DNA from: Brevundimonas vesicularis
GTDB taxonomy: Bacteria; Pseudomonadota; Alphaproteobacteria; Caulobacterales; Caulobacteraceae
Length of the DNA stretch: 64,000 bases
Assembly (NCBI RefSeq): GCF_027886425.1
Contig: NZ_CP115671.1
Location: 1,116,001-1,180,000 of the forward strand
Reading direction: 5' to 3'
This document shows, in pieces, positions 32,993-45,498 of the stretch; positions within the stretch are counted from its first letter, which is position 1; the number at the start of each line of letters is the position of its first letter. The notes beneath the pieces are model-generated. The model did not search any database, had not been told where the DNA came from, and saw only the letters and a program-made list of their open reading frames with translations. The position numbers were made by a program, and so were the translations under genes.

Positions 32993-33907
32993 GTGAACCG
33001 GGTCATCGCCGCGAACTCGCCGGAACAGGCGGTGATCGATCGCGTGGCCGAGGTCGCGGATTTGGTCACGGTCGCGCTGGATGAACTGCTGCCACGCGCC
33101 GAGGGCCCGGAATCCCGTCTGACCGAGGCGATGCGCTACGCGGCGCTGGGCCCCGGCAAACGCTTGCGGCCGTTCTTCGCGCTGGAGGCCGCACGCCTGT
33201 TCGACATCGATGAGCGGTCGGTGCTCCGCGCCGCCTGCGCGCTGGAATGTGTCCACGCCTATAGCCTGGTTCACGACGACCTGCCGTGCATGGACGACGA
33301 CGATGTGCGCCGGGGCCGGCCGACCGTTCACCGGGCCTATGATGAGGCGACGGCGGTGCTGGCCGGCGATGCGCTGCAGACGGCCGCCTTCGACATCATC
33401 CTGCACGAAGACACCCACGAGGATGCGGCCGTGCGTTGCGAACTGGCGGCGCGGCTGTCGCTGGCGTCCGGCGCGCGGGGCATGGCGGGCGGTCAGATGA
33501 TCGATCTGCTGGGCGTGCGCGACGACCTGGGCGGCGTGGCGCGAATGCAGCGACTAAAGACCGGCGCCCTGTTCGCCTACGCCTTCGAAATCCCGCTGAT
33601 CATCGCCGACGCCTCGGCCCAACATCGCCACGCTCTGATCAGCTTCGCCCACGATGTCGGCCTGGCCTATCAGATCGTCGACGACCTGCTGGATGCCGAA
33701 GGCTCGGCCGAGGAAATGGGCAAGGCGGCCGGGGGCAAGGACGCAGCGCTGGGCAAGACCAACTTCGTCACCCTGTTGGGTCTGGAGGCGGCGCGGCAAA
33801 GGGTCGCGCACCTCGCAAATCAGGCCCGGTCGCATCTGGAGCCGTTCGGCGACGAGGCCGAAATCCTCAGGGCCAGCGTGGACTTTGTGCTAAAGCGCCG
33901 GTCCTGA
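32993..33907 (+). CDS. ispA: Polyprenyl (farnesyl/geranyl) diphosphate synthase IspA
   Basis: A 304-residue trans-isoprenyl diphosphate synthase that condenses IPP with allylic diphosphates. The first Asp-rich motif is LVHDDLPCMDDDDVRRGRP, the second is QIVDDLLDAEG, and KRLRPFFALEAARLF supplies the IPP-binding region. The start is assigned to GTG 32993, which has GGAG nine bases upstream. The frame is open back to 32885 but overlaps xseB. dxs follows, so substrate supply and chain building share an operon. Confidence 0.93.
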   Translation: MNRVIAANSPEQAVIDRVAEVADLVTVALDELLPRAEGPESRLTEAMRYAALGPGKRLRPFFALEAARLFDIDERSVLRAACALECVHAYSLVHDDLPCMDDDDVRRGRPTVHRAYDEATAVLAGDALQTAAFDIILHEDTHEDAAVRCELAARLSLASGARGMAGGQMIDLLGVRDDLGGVARMQRLKTGALFAYAFEIPLIIADASAQHRHALISFAHDVGLAYQIVDDLLDAEGSAEEMGKAAGGKDAALGKTNFVTLLGLEAARQRVAHLANQARSHLEPFGDEAEILRASVDFVLKRRS

Positions 33908-33967
33908 TACGAAACGTTGAAACGACCTGCGGGTTGATCGACAAGACTTTCCAAGGTTTTACGGCTG

Positions 33968-35878
33968 ATGCCCGACACCCCGCTACTCGACACCGTCAAG
34001 ACGCCCGCCGACACGCGGGACTTCGATATCGCCCAGTTGAAACAGCTGGCGCAGGAGGTGCGGGCCGAAACGATCGACGCCGTGTCCGTCACCGGCGGCC
34101 ATCTCGGCGCGGGTCTGGGCGTGGTCGAACTGACTACGGCGCTGCACCATGTGTTCGAGACGCCCAAGGACATCCTGATCTGGGACGTTGGGCATCAGTG
34201 CTATCCGCACAAAATCTTGACCGGACGGCGCGACCGCATCCGCACCCTGCGCCAGGGCGGCGGCCTGTCGGGCTTCACCAAGCGCAGCGAGAGCGAATAC
34301 GATCCGTTCGGCGCCGCCCACGCCTCGACCTCGATCAGCGCCGCCCTGGGCTTCGCCGCCGCGCGCGATCAGAAGGGCGAGAAGAACCGCGTGGTGGCCG
34401 TCATCGGCGACGGCTCTATGTCGGCCGGCATGGCCTATGAGGCGATGAACAACGCGGCCGAGGCGACCAGCGGCCAGCTGATGGTCATCCTGAACGACAA
34501 CGACATGTCGATCGCGCCGCCGGTTGGCGGGATGAGCGCCTATCTGGCCGGCCTGGTGTCGGGCGGCGCCTATCAGAACGTCCGCCGCCTGGGCAAGACG
34601 GTGGCCCAGCACCTGCCGCGCCCCTTCCGCAAGGCGGCCAAGAAGGCTGAGGAGTATGCCCGCGGCATGGTCACCGGCGGCACCTTCTTCGAGGAGTTGG
34701 GCTTCTATTATGTCGGCCCGATCGACGGCCACGACATGGACAATCTGGTGCCGATCTTGAAGAAGGCGGCCGCCATCGAGGACCGTCCGGTGCTGGTCCA
34801 CGTCGTGACGCAGAAGGGCAAGGGCTACGCCCCCGCCGAAAGCAGCGCCGACAAACTCCATGCGGTCGTCAAGTTCGACGTGGTCTCAGGCAAGCAGGCC
34901 AAGGCCATCTCCAACGCCCCCAGTTACACCAAGGTGTTCGGAACCGAGCTGATCAAACACGCCAAGGTCGACCCGTCGATCGTGGCGATCACGGCGGCCA
35001 TGCCGTCCGGCACGGGGCTGGACCTGTTCGGCCAGGCGTTTCCTGAGCGGACCTATGACGTCGGCATCGCCGAACAGCACGCGGTGACCTTCGCGGCCGG
35101 TTTGGCGGCGGACGGCATGAAACCGGTCTGCGCCATCTATTCGACCTTCCTTCAGCGCGGTTACGACCAGGTGGTCCACGACGTGGCGATCCAGTCGCTG
35201 CCGGTGCGTTTCGCCATGGATCGGGCGGGCCTGGTTGGGTCGGATGGCGCCACGCACGCGGGATCGTTCGACATCGGCTTCATGGGCGCGCTGCCCGGAA
35301 TGGTGCTGATGGCCGCCGCCGATGAGGCCGAACTGGCGGCGATGATCTCGACCAGCCTGGCCATCGACGACCGACCCAGCGCCTTCCGCTATCCGCGCGG
35401 CGACGGCGTGGGCGTGGAGATCCCTGATCTGGCCGCCCCGCTGGAGATCGGCAAGGGTCGGATCGTGCGCGAGGGGACTTCGGTCGCCATCCTCAGCCTG
35501 GGCACGCGTTTGCAGGAATCGCTGAAGGCGGCGGACATGCTGGCCGCCAAGGGCGTGTCGGCCACCGTCGCCGACGCCCGCTTCGCCAAGCCGTTGGACG
35601 CCGATCTGATCCTGCGTCTGGCGCGCGAGCACGAGGCCCTGATCACGGTTGAAGAAGGTGCCATGGGCGGCTTCGGCGCCTTCGTGCTGCAACTGCTGGC
35701 TGAGAAGGGCGCGCTGGACGGCGGGCTGAAGATCCGCACCCTGAACCTGCCCGATGTCTTCCAAGACCAGGATGCGCCGATGGCCATGTACGCCCAGGCC
35801 GGCCTGAACGCCGAACACATCACCGCCGCCGCGCTTCAGACCTTGGGCGTGTCGGTGAGCCAGGCCGTCCGCGCGTAA
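33968..35878 (+). CDS. dxs: 1-deoxy-D-xylulose-5-phosphate synthase Dxs
   Basis: Dxs (636 aa) is the thiamine-diphosphate enzyme that starts the MEP pathway by condensing pyruvate with glyceraldehyde 3-phosphate. Motifs include WDVGHQCYPHKILTGRRD, GFTKRSESEYDPFGAAHAST (read in parts), the ThDP loop GDGSMSAGMAYEAMNNA, and the transketolase pyrimidine domain DVGIAEQHAVTFAAG. The C terminus (LNLPDVFQDQDAPMAMYAQ) is intact. It converges on the NYN gene with a five-base gap. Confidence 0.96.
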   Translation: MPDTPLLDTVKTPADTRDFDIAQLKQLAQEVRAETIDAVSVTGGHLGAGLGVVELTTALHHVFETPKDILIWDVGHQCYPHKILTGRRDRIRTLRQGGGLSGFTKRSESEYDPFGAAHASTSISAALGFAAARDQKGEKNRVVAVIGDGSMSAGMAYEAMNNAAEATSGQLMVILNDNDMSIAPPVGGMSAYLAGLVSGGAYQNVRRLGKTVAQHLPRPFRKAAKKAEEYARGMVTGGTFFEELGFYYVGPIDGHDMDNLVPILKKAAAIEDRPVLVHVVTQKGKGYAPAESSADKLHAVVKFDVVSGKQAKAISNAPSYTKVFGTELIKHAKVDPSIVAITAAMPSGTGLDLFGQAFPERTYDVGIAEQHAVTFAAGLAADGMKPVCAIYSTFLQRGYDQVVHDVAIQSLPVRFAMDRAGLVGSDGATHAGSFDIGFMGALPGMVLMAAADEAELAAMISTSLAIDDRPSAFRYPRGDGVGVEIPDLAAPLEIGKGRIVREGTSVAILSLGTRLQESLKAADMLAAKGVSATVADARFAKPLDADLILRLAREHEALITVEEGAMGGFGAFVLQLLAEKGALDGGLKIRTLNLPDVFQDQDAPMAMYAQAGLNAEHITAAALQTLGVSVSQAVRA

Positions 35879-35883
35879 ACGCG

Positions 35884-36615
35884 TCAGGCGCGGTCGCGAA
35901 TTCGCATCGCGCCGCGTTCGCCGGTCTCGACCTCGAACCGGCCGGTGGCGCGGATCAGGTCCGACAGCTTGGCGTAGCCATAGGTGCGCTGGTCGAAGTC
36001 GGGATGGGCGTTTCGCAGCCGATTGCCGATACCACCCACCGCGACCCATCCGTCGCCGTCCTCGTCCATGTCGGCGATGATGGCCGCGATCAGGCGCGCG
36101 GCCTCGGACGGCTTGCGCTTGGTCGCCGGCGCTTCGGCGACGGGCGACTTGGCACCGGCGTCGACTGGAACCGGCGCAATCAGGTTCTCTGTATAGATGA
36201 AACGGGTGCAGGCCTGACGGAAGCTTTCGGGCGTTTTATGCTCGCCGAAACCATAGACATCGACGCCTTCCTCGCGGATGCGAGCCGCCAGTCGGGTGAA
36301 ATCGGCGTCCGACGACACCAGGCAGAAACCGTCGAACCGCCCCGAATGCAGCAGGTCCATCGCATCGATGACCAAGGCGATGTCGCCCGAGTTCTTGCCC
36401 TTGGTGTTGGCGAAGTTCTGCTGGGGCTGGATGGCGAAACGCGCCAGGACCCGCGTCCAGCCGGCGATCTGCGGGCTGGCGAAGTCGCCGTATATGCGCC
36501 GCGCCGAGGCCTCGCCCAAGGTGGGGATTTCGCTGAAGAGCGCCTCTGCGATGCGGGCGGAAGCATTCTCCGCATCGATCAGGACCGCGAGGCGAGGGGC
36601 CTTGTCGTCAGCCAT
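35884..36615 (-). CDS. NYN domain protein with a C-terminal OST-HTH/LOTUS domain
   Basis: A 243-residue protein. The N-terminal PIN-like NYN (LabA/DUF88) nuclease domain has the acidic residues in VLIDAENASARIAEAL, KNSGDIALVIDAMDLLHSG and LVSSDADFTRLAARIREEG. After a Pro/Ala linker (about 150-170), a C-terminal LOTUS domain is suggested by DGDGWVAVGGIGNRLRNAHPDF (read in parts) and YGYAKLSDLIRATGRFEVE. LOTUS domains bind RNA and G-quadruplexes, so RNA cleavage is a reasonable inference. It stands alone, between dxs and a LysR gene. Confidence 0.9.
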   Translation of the reverse strand: MADDKAPRLAVLIDAENASARIAEALFSEIPTLGEASARRIYGDFASPQIAGWTRVLARFAIQPQQNFANTKGKNSGDIALVIDAMDLLHSGRFDGFCLVSSDADFTRLAARIREEGVDVYGFGEHKTPESFRQACTRFIYTENLIAPVPVDAGAKSPVAEAPATKRKPSEAARLIAAIIADMDEDGDGWVAVGGIGNRLRNAHPDFDQRTYGYAKLSDLIRATGRFEVETGERGAMRIRDRA

Positions 36616-36661
36616 GGCGGATGTCCTTTTCCTGCGCCGCCAGTCTGCGGTGAAACGGACC

Positions 36662-37591
36662 CTACAACTGACCCATCGTATTGTCGTGATCCACGGCCTG
36701 TTTCTTCAGCCAGCCGACAAAAGCCGTCGCGCTGGGCGAGGGCGGCCGGTCGCGGGGCTGCACGACATAGTAGGCGAAGCCGACCGCCTCTGATCCGTCA
36801 GGGAAGGGCGCGACCAGTCGCCCTGACGCCAGGTCTGCTTGAGCCAGGGTGCGTTTGGCCAGGGCCACGCCGCGCCCCGATATGGCGGCCTCGATCAACA
36901 GACCCGACTGGTTGAAACGTGAGCCGCGACGCGGGTCGGGGTGACGAATGCCGCGCGCCTTCAGCCACATGGCCCAGTCCGGTCGGCTGGGATCGCCGTC
37001 GTTGGACATGTCGTGCAACAGGGTGTGTCCGATCAGGTCGGCGGGTTTGCGGATCGGCCTGTCGCCATCCATCAGCGATGGGGCGCAGACCGGCAGAACC
37101 GTCTCGGTCATCAGCCGATCGACCGTCAGGCCGGGATAGTCGCCGGGACCGTAACGGACGGCCAGATCGACCTTGCCCTCGCTCAGGTCCGCCGGCTCCA
37201 TGTCGGCCGAGATCCACAGTTCGATCTCGGGATGAGCGGTGTGAAAGTCGTCCATGCGCGGCATCAGCCATTTGGAGGCGAAGCCGGGCGCGACGCTAAT
37301 CGACACCTGTTTGCGACGCGGCGGTTCGCGCAACAGCGCCGAGGCGTCCATCAGCCGCTCGAACCCCTCGCGCAGCAGCGGTACGGAGGAACGGCACAGA
37401 TCGGTCAGTTGGAGGCCCCGCGCCTCGCGCACGAACAGCGGCCCGCCGACGATGTCTTCCAACAGGCGGATCTGCTGGCTCACCGCACCGGGCGTCACCG
37501 ACAGTTCGTCGGCGGCGCGCGAGAAGTTCAGGTGACGCGCGGCGGCCTCGAAGGCGCGCAGGGCGTTGAGCGGGAGCAGGGGACGGGCCAT
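36662..37591 (-). CDS. LysR family transcriptional regulator, GcvA-like
   Basis: A 309-residue LysR regulator. The N-terminal winged helix reads LNALRAFEAAARHLNFSRAA and VTPGAVSQQIRLLE, and the effector domain has WISADMEPADLSEGKVDLAV and CAPSLMDG. The wording of the helix is of the GcvA group. It is divergent from the cysG-cysK sulfate-assimilation operon, with a 124-base gap that holds a dyad right at its own start, so it probably controls that operon and itself. The start MARPLLPLNAL is the standard one. Confidence 0.93.
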   Translation of the reverse strand: MARPLLPLNALRAFEAAARHLNFSRAADELSVTPGAVSQQIRLLEDIVGGPLFVREARGLQLTDLCRSSVPLLREGFERLMDASALLREPPRRKQVSISVAPGFASKWLMPRMDDFHTAHPEIELWISADMEPADLSEGKVDLAVRYGPGDYPGLTVDRLMTETVLPVCAPSLMDGDRPIRKPADLIGHTLLHDMSNDGDPSRPDWAMWLKARGIRHPDPRRGSRFNQSGLLIEAAISGRGVALAKRTLAQADLASGRLVAPFPDGSEAVGFAYYVVQPRDRPPSPSATAFVGWLKKQAVDHDNTMGQL

Positions 37592-37614
37592 CGCGGATAG
37601 AAATCCTATCAGCG
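37592..37614. promoter_or_regulatory. Dyad at the LysR start, putative operator
   Basis: CGCGGATAG-AAATC-CTATCAGCG has nine-base arms with one mismatch and sits directly against the LysR ATG in the LysR-cysG gap. Its core GATAG-N5-CTATC is perfect. The position suits LysR autoregulation. The partner is inferred. Confidence 0.5.
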
Positions 37615-37715
37615 AGACAAAGGCAATCTGGTTTGCGGCTGTGGACGGGGAAGACGAAGGTTCGCGCCCTGCCGTCGTCCCTGTTTCTTCTCCCGACGGC
37701 CCTGAAAGCAAGACG

Positions 37716-39097
<1,382 letters not shown>

Positions 39098-39101
<4 letters not shown>

Positions 39102-39372
39102 AGATCGTCACCGCAAACCGCCTGTCGGACGGCCGCGTCATCTATGCGGGCGTGGACAACCAGCCGGTCGAGCACATCGACCAAGCCTCGGTGCTGGACG
39201 ATACGGCGGCCGAGGGTGTGCTGGCTGATGTCGCCGGGCGGCCGGACGTCTTCGTGAATCCCTATCTGTTCGAGGTTCAGGACCACGCGCCGTCAGGCCG
39301 CGATCGACTGAAGGAGCGCATCCGCTCGGCCGGGCCGACCGTCGGTCACAGCGTGGCGGGAGGGGGCGGCTG

Positions 39373-39373
<1 letters not shown>
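39098..39373 (+). CDS. DUF2849 domain-containing protein
   Basis: A 91-residue protein of the DUF2849 family, which is found almost only beside siroheme-dependent sulfite reductases in alphaproteobacteria. The N-terminal pattern KIVTANRLSDGRVIYAGVDN and VNPYLFEVQDHAPSGRDRLK fit the family. No function is known. It starts at GTG 39098 within the cysG stop and its own stop overlaps the reductase start, so all three are translationally coupled. A small accessory or electron-transfer role in sulfite reduction is likely but inferred. Confidence 0.9.
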
Positions 39374-41026
<1,653 letters not shown>

Positions 41027-41040
<14 letters not shown>

Positions 41041-42103
41041 GGGCATACAGAACGGGTTGCGCCTGTCGGTGACGACCCCGCTGGAGGAGGTCGAGGCCGC
41101 CGCCGCGAGCGAAAACACGCTGGTGCTTGAGTTCGACGCCTTCCGTGACGGACGAGGCTTTTCGCTGGCGGCCGTGCTGCGAGAGCGCGGTTACGCCGGG
41201 CGTCTGATCGCGGCGGGCAAGGTGCTGCCGGATCAGGCGCGACACCTGCGGCGTTCGGGCTTCGACGCGGTGGAGCTGGCCGAGGGGGCGGATGCGGCCG
41301 CCTGGGACCGGATGGACCGGGCGTTCAGCGGCGCCTACCAGCCCGCCGTCGATCCCGCACCGACGATCTGGCAGCGGCGGCGTGCGGCGTCCAACGACCG
41401 CGATCTGGACGCGCTGGCGGATCGGCTGAACCGCGAGACGGCGGGCAAGGACGCGTCCGAAATCCTGAAGGCGGCGCTGGACCCGGCGCTTGGCCTGCGG
41501 GTCGGCGCCATCTCGTCGTTCGGGGCCGAGTCCGCCGCCCTGCTGGACATCATTGCCGGCGAGGACAAAACCGTGCCGGTGGTGTTTTTGGAGACGGGCC
41601 AGCATTTCCTCCAGACCCTGTCCTATCGCACCCAACTGACCAAGGCGCTGGGCCTGACCGACGTGCGGCTGGTCACGCCGGATGCGGGCGAGAAGGCGAC
41701 GCTGGATGCGCGCGACGACCTGTGGAAGACCGACGCCGACGCCTGCTGCGATCTGCGGAAGGTGCGGCCGCTGGCGCGGGCGACGGCGGGGTTTAATGCT
41801 CTGATCACCGGGCGGAAACGCTACCAATCCGCCACGCGGGCAAAGCTGAAGCCGTTCGAGGTGTTGGACGGAGTGCTGCGGATCAATCCCCTGGCCAACT
41901 GGGACGCCGACGACGTGGAGGCCTGGCTGGAGGAGAACGATCTGCCGCGCCATCCGCTGGTCGAGCAGGGCTATGCCTCCATCGGATGCTGGCCCTGCAC
42001 CCGCGCGGTCCAGGAGGGCGAAGACGCCCGTGCCGGACGTTGGTCGGGCATGGACAAGGTCGAGTGCGGCATCCACTTAGGGCGACGCCAGGCCGCCGCC
42101 TGA
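41027..42103 (+). CDS. cysH: DUF934 domain fused to adenylyl-sulfate (APS) reductase CysH
   Basis: A single 358-residue frame combines two proteins usually encoded separately. Residues 1-118 are DUF934 (LEFDAFRDGRGFSLAAVLRE, LPDQARHLRRSGFDAVEL). Residues 122-358 are the CysH reductase, with ISSFGAESAALLDIIA and GQHFLQTL. The cysteine pattern is ACCDLRK (240-241) and GCWPCT (321, 324), which bind a 4Fe-4S cluster, plus the catalytic ECGIH (Cys347). This set marks an APS-type rather than PAPS-type reductase. DUF934 is thought to aid sulfite reduction. No stop codon or internal ribosome site separates the parts. Confidence 0.92.
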
Positions 42104-42140
42104 TCCGCCCTGTCCTCGACCTTCGCCTGAAAGCCTGACC

Positions 42141-43139
42141 TTGTCCGCTACGTCATCCGTCACTGACCTGATCGGCAATACGCCGCTGGTGCGCCTGAAC
42201 CGCCTGTCTGACGCGACGGGCTGCGAAATCCTGGGCAAGGCCGAGTTTCTGAATCCCGGCGGCTCGATCAAGGATCGCGCGGCCCTGTCGATCGTGCAGG
42301 GCGCGCGGGCGTCAGGCGCGTTGAAACCCGGCGGGACGATCGTCGAGGGCACGGCCGGCAACACCGGCATCGGCCTGGCCTTGGTCGGGGCCGCCTTGGG
42401 TCATCCGGTCGTCATCGTCATTCCACGCACCCAGTCGGAAGAGAAGAAGTCCGCCATCCGTTCGCTGGGCGCCCGCCTGGTCGAGGTGGACGCCGCGCCC
42501 TTTTCCAGCCCGAACCACTTCGTCCACTATTCCGGGCGTCTGGCCGCCGAGATGAACGACAGCGAAGAGGCCGGCGCCATCTGGGCCAATCAGTTCGACA
42601 ACACCGCCAACCGCGAGGCGCATTACAACACGACCGGCCCCGAAATCTGGACGCAGACAAACGGTCAGGTCGACGCCTTCGTCTCGGCCGTCGGCTCGGG
42701 CGGGACCATCGCCGGCGTCGGCGCCTATCTGCGCGAACAGAAGCCGGATGTGACCATCGCCCTGGCCGATCCAGCAGGCGCGGCCATGTTCAACTGGTTC
42801 ACCAAGGGCGAGATGACCGGCGAGGGATCGTCGATCACCGAGGGGATCGGTGTGGCGCGGATCACCGGCAATCTGGAGGGCTTCAAGCCTGACTACGCCT
42901 ATCGGATCGAGGACGCGGAGTTCCTGCCGATCCTGTTCGACCTCGTGAAGCACGAAGGCCTGTCGCTGGGCGGATCGGCGGGGGTGAACATCGCCGGCGC
43001 GGTGCGGCTGGCGCGCGAGCTTGGCCCCGGCAAGACCATCGTCACCTGCCTGTGCGATCCCGGCTCGCGCTATGCGTCCAAGCTGTTCAACCCCGAGTTC
43101 CTGCGTTCGAAAGGTTTGCCGGAGCCGGACTGGGCGTAG
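42141..43139 (+). CDS. cysK: Cysteine synthase A CysK
   Basis: A 332-residue PLP enzyme of fold type II that makes cysteine from O-acetylserine and sulfide. The PLP lysine is in NPGGSIKDRAALSIV, the substrate loop is EGTAGNTGIGLALVG, and the phosphate-binding loop is SAVGSGGTIAGVGAYL. The start is TTG 42141 (MSATSSVTDLIGNTPLVRL), as no ATG lies near. It is the last gene of the sulfate-assimilation group and converges on the DUF885 gene. Confidence 0.95.
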   Translation: MSATSSVTDLIGNTPLVRLNRLSDATGCEILGKAEFLNPGGSIKDRAALSIVQGARASGALKPGGTIVEGTAGNTGIGLALVGAALGHPVVIVIPRTQSEEKKSAIRSLGARLVEVDAAPFSSPNHFVHYSGRLAAEMNDSEEAGAIWANQFDNTANREAHYNTTGPEIWTQTNGQVDAFVSAVGSGGTIAGVGAYLREQKPDVTIALADPAGAAMFNWFTKGEMTGEGSSITEGIGVARITGNLEGFKPDYAYRIEDAEFLPILFDLVKHEGLSLGGSAGVNIAGAVRLARELGPGKTIVTCLCDPGSRYASKLFNPEFLRSKGLPEPDWA

Positions 43140-43149
43140 GCCGCACAGC

Positions 43150-44937
43150 CTATTTCGCCTTCTGCTCCGCGATCCAGGCGTCCATCCGCTGGTCCAACAG
43201 CGCCAGCGGCAGCGGGCCCTCGACCAGCAGGGCGTCGTGGAAGGTGCGGACGTTGAACTTCGACCCCAGCTCCCGCTCGGCCCGCGCGCGGATTTCGCGC
43301 AGGCGGATTTCGCCGATCTTGTAGGCCGTGGCCTGGCCGGGCCAGCCGATGTAGCGCTGAAGCTCGGTTTCGATGTTGTGGGGCGCGAGCGCCGAGTTGT
43401 CGCGGAAACAGGCGCGGGCCTGTTCCTCGGTCCAGCCCATCCAGTGCAGGCCGGTGTCCGCGACCAGTCGGCAGGCGCGCCACATCTCATAGGACAGGCG
43501 GCCGAACCGTTCGTAAGGCGTGCGATAGAAGCCCATCTCCTCGCCCAGATATTCGGCGTAGAGGCCCCAGCCCTCGGTGTAGGCGCTGACATTGGCCTGG
43601 CGGCGGAAATAGGGTTGGCCGGGCGCCTCCTGCTGCAAGGCGATCTGGAGGTGATGGCCCGGAACGGCCTCATGCAGGGTCAGGGCGGGCAACTCGTAAA
43701 GCGGACGCTGATCCAGCTTGGACGTGTTGACGATGTAATGGGCCGAAACGCCGTTCTGCATCGAACCGCCGTTGTAACGGCCGGTGGTGTAGTTTTCCTC
43801 GATCTGCGGCGGCACGGGCTGCACGTCGTAGGTCAGGCGGGGCAGGGTGGCGAACAGGGGCGGCAGGCCGCCATCCGCGCGCTTGGCCATCTCCGACGCC
43901 TGCTGCAACAGGGCCTCGCGGCTGGTCGCATAGAACTGAGGATCGGTGCGCAGGAAGTTCAGGAAGCCGGCGAAGTCGCCGGTCCAGCCCGACGCCTTCA
44001 TCTCCAAATCCATGCGGGCGCGGATGCGGGCGACCTCGTCCAGACCGATCTGGTGGATCTGGTCCGGCGTCAGGTCGGTCGTGGTGTGGCCGCGCACCAG
44101 ATAGGCGTAGAGTTCCTTGCCGCCGGGCCGATTGCCGATGCCCGGCTGGACCGGCGCCTTGGGCAGGTAGTCGCTTTCGAGGAAGGCCAGCCAAGCCCGG
44201 CGCGCCGGAAGGATCACTTCCGAAACTGCTGCCGTCGCCTCTGCCGTCAGGCGATCCTTATCAGCCTGAGACACGGTGGACGGCAGGGTGGTCAGGGGCT
44301 TCAGCAGCGGCTCGGCGTCCGGCTTGATCGCCACATCGTTTCGCGCCAGCGTCACGGCGCTTTCTGTCACGGACCGGGCTTGGACCAGGCCGGTGTCCAG
44401 GCCGCGACGGGCGTTGGCGGTCGTCTGGGCGTAGATTTGGCCGAAGCCCCGGATACGCCTGATATAGGCCTCGGCCTCCGCGACCGAGTTCAGTCGCGTG
44501 CTGCCGCCGACATAGAGCGCCCAGGTTCCGGGGCCGCCTTCGGAATCAAAGGCCAGGCGGCTGGTGTCGTAATCCAGCCCTTCCAGGCTGCGGTTGAGCG
44601 TATAAAGCAGGAAGGCGTGATTGATGACTCCGGCGTGGGAAAGACTTGCCGGGTCGATGGCCGTCAATCGCCGAACGAACGCTTCCAGCGGCGCGCGCTG
44701 GGCCAGTTCGAACTCCCGCGACAGGTCAGGCACGCGGCCCATCGCCTCGACATCGCCCTCTCCGCCGGCCGAGATCGGATCGACCGACTTCAGATAGGTC
44801 TCGTAGTCGGCGATGACGGCGTTCAGCGCGGCGTCTGCCGGGGCGGTTGCGACGGCGGCGGGCGGCGTTTGCGCGACGGCCATGATCGGCGACCCGGCCG
44901 CAAGCATGGCCGCAATAGCCAGATAAGAAATCTTCAT
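43150..44937 (-). CDS. DUF885 family secreted protein (putative zinc peptidase)
   Basis: A 595-residue exported protein with a signal peptide (MKISYLAIAAMLAAGSPIMA). DUF885 proteins are distant relatives of M32/M2 metallopeptidases. The motif HEAVPGHHLQIALQQE and the downstream YTEGWGLYAEYLGEEMG provide the expected zinc ligands and glutamates. The periplasm is the likely site. Activity on peptides is inferred from the fold. ATG 44937 is the only start that gives the signal peptide; the frame continues upstream without sense. Confidence 0.9.
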   Translation of the reverse strand: MKISYLAIAAMLAAGSPIMAVAQTPPAAVATAPADAALNAVIADYETYLKSVDPISAGGEGDVEAMGRVPDLSREFELAQRAPLEAFVRRLTAIDPASLSHAGVINHAFLLYTLNRSLEGLDYDTSRLAFDSEGGPGTWALYVGGSTRLNSVAEAEAYIRRIRGFGQIYAQTTANARRGLDTGLVQARSVTESAVTLARNDVAIKPDAEPLLKPLTTLPSTVSQADKDRLTAEATAAVSEVILPARRAWLAFLESDYLPKAPVQPGIGNRPGGKELYAYLVRGHTTTDLTPDQIHQIGLDEVARIRARMDLEMKASGWTGDFAGFLNFLRTDPQFYATSREALLQQASEMAKRADGGLPPLFATLPRLTYDVQPVPPQIEENYTTGRYNGGSMQNGVSAHYIVNTSKLDQRPLYELPALTLHEAVPGHHLQIALQQEAPGQPYFRRQANVSAYTEGWGLYAEYLGEEMGFYRTPYERFGRLSYEMWRACRLVADTGLHWMGWTEEQARACFRDNSALAPHNIETELQRYIGWPGQATAYKIGEIRLREIRARAERELGSKFNVRTFHDALLVEGPLPLALLDQRMDAWIAEQKAK

Positions 44938-44986
44938 GACGCCCCTCCTGTCAGGAGCGGCACGCAAGCCGAGCAGAGCCGATGCG

Positions 44987-45487
44987 TCAACCGCAGACGG
45001 TGAAGAACCGCTCGATTTGCACCTTTGCGGCGGGATGGGCGGCATAGACGTGACGTTCGTCGTCAGCCCAGGCGGCGATCCAGCCCAGACGGCGGAAGCG
45101 TTGGAAGACCGGATCCTTGGTCTTGGCCTGAGCCGTCAGCAGTTCGCCGTCATGCACGGCAGCAGGCTCAGATGCGGCGCGATAGCGCTCGGTGTCTCCG
45201 CCGGATTCCAAGTAGATTTCGCGGCCCGGCTTGTCGCTGGAGGCCGTCAATTCCAGCGCGCTCGACCCCACCTGGCAGGCGAGCCGAAGTTTGACTTCGT
45301 CGCTGTTGGCGACGCCGTAGGCCAGCATGGCCTCCTGCCCATCGGTGTTCAGGAACCAGTCGTAACCGGGCGTGGGCGCCGGCGCCGATGCGGTCGCCGC
45401 AGAGCCGGCTGCGGGCATCGGGGGCTGGGTCGCGCAAGCCGCAAGAGCCGAGACGGCGATCAAGGCTGATATCAAGCGAAGACGCAT
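44987..45487 (-). CDS. Lipoprotein of unknown function
   Basis: A 166-residue protein with a lipoprotein signal (LISALIAVSALAACATQ, lipobox LAAC). The mature part has a Pro/Ala linker and then a beta-rich domain (EVKLRLACQVGSSALELTAS, PGREIYLESGGDTERYRA) ending in a cysteine close to the C terminus (FFTVCG). The neighbour upstream has a similar layout, with a cysteine after LRATL and a C-terminal DRCAG, so the two look like tandem paralogs with a conserved disulfide. The family is not recognised. Confidence 0.75.
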   Translation of the reverse strand: MRLRLISALIAVSALAACATQPPMPAAGSAATASAPAPTPGYDWFLNTDGQEAMLAYGVANSDEVKLRLACQVGSSALELTASSDKPGREIYLESGGDTERYRAASEPAAVHDGELLTAQAKTKDPVFQRFRRLGWIAAWADDERHVYAAHPAAKVQIERFFTVCG

Positions 45488-45498
45488 GCGTGAGTTCC

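Noticed and set aside
37592..37614. Classical LysR T-N11-A box at the dyad
   Set aside because: The central T-to-A spacing in the dyad is nine bases, so only the dyad is reported, not a consensus LysR box.
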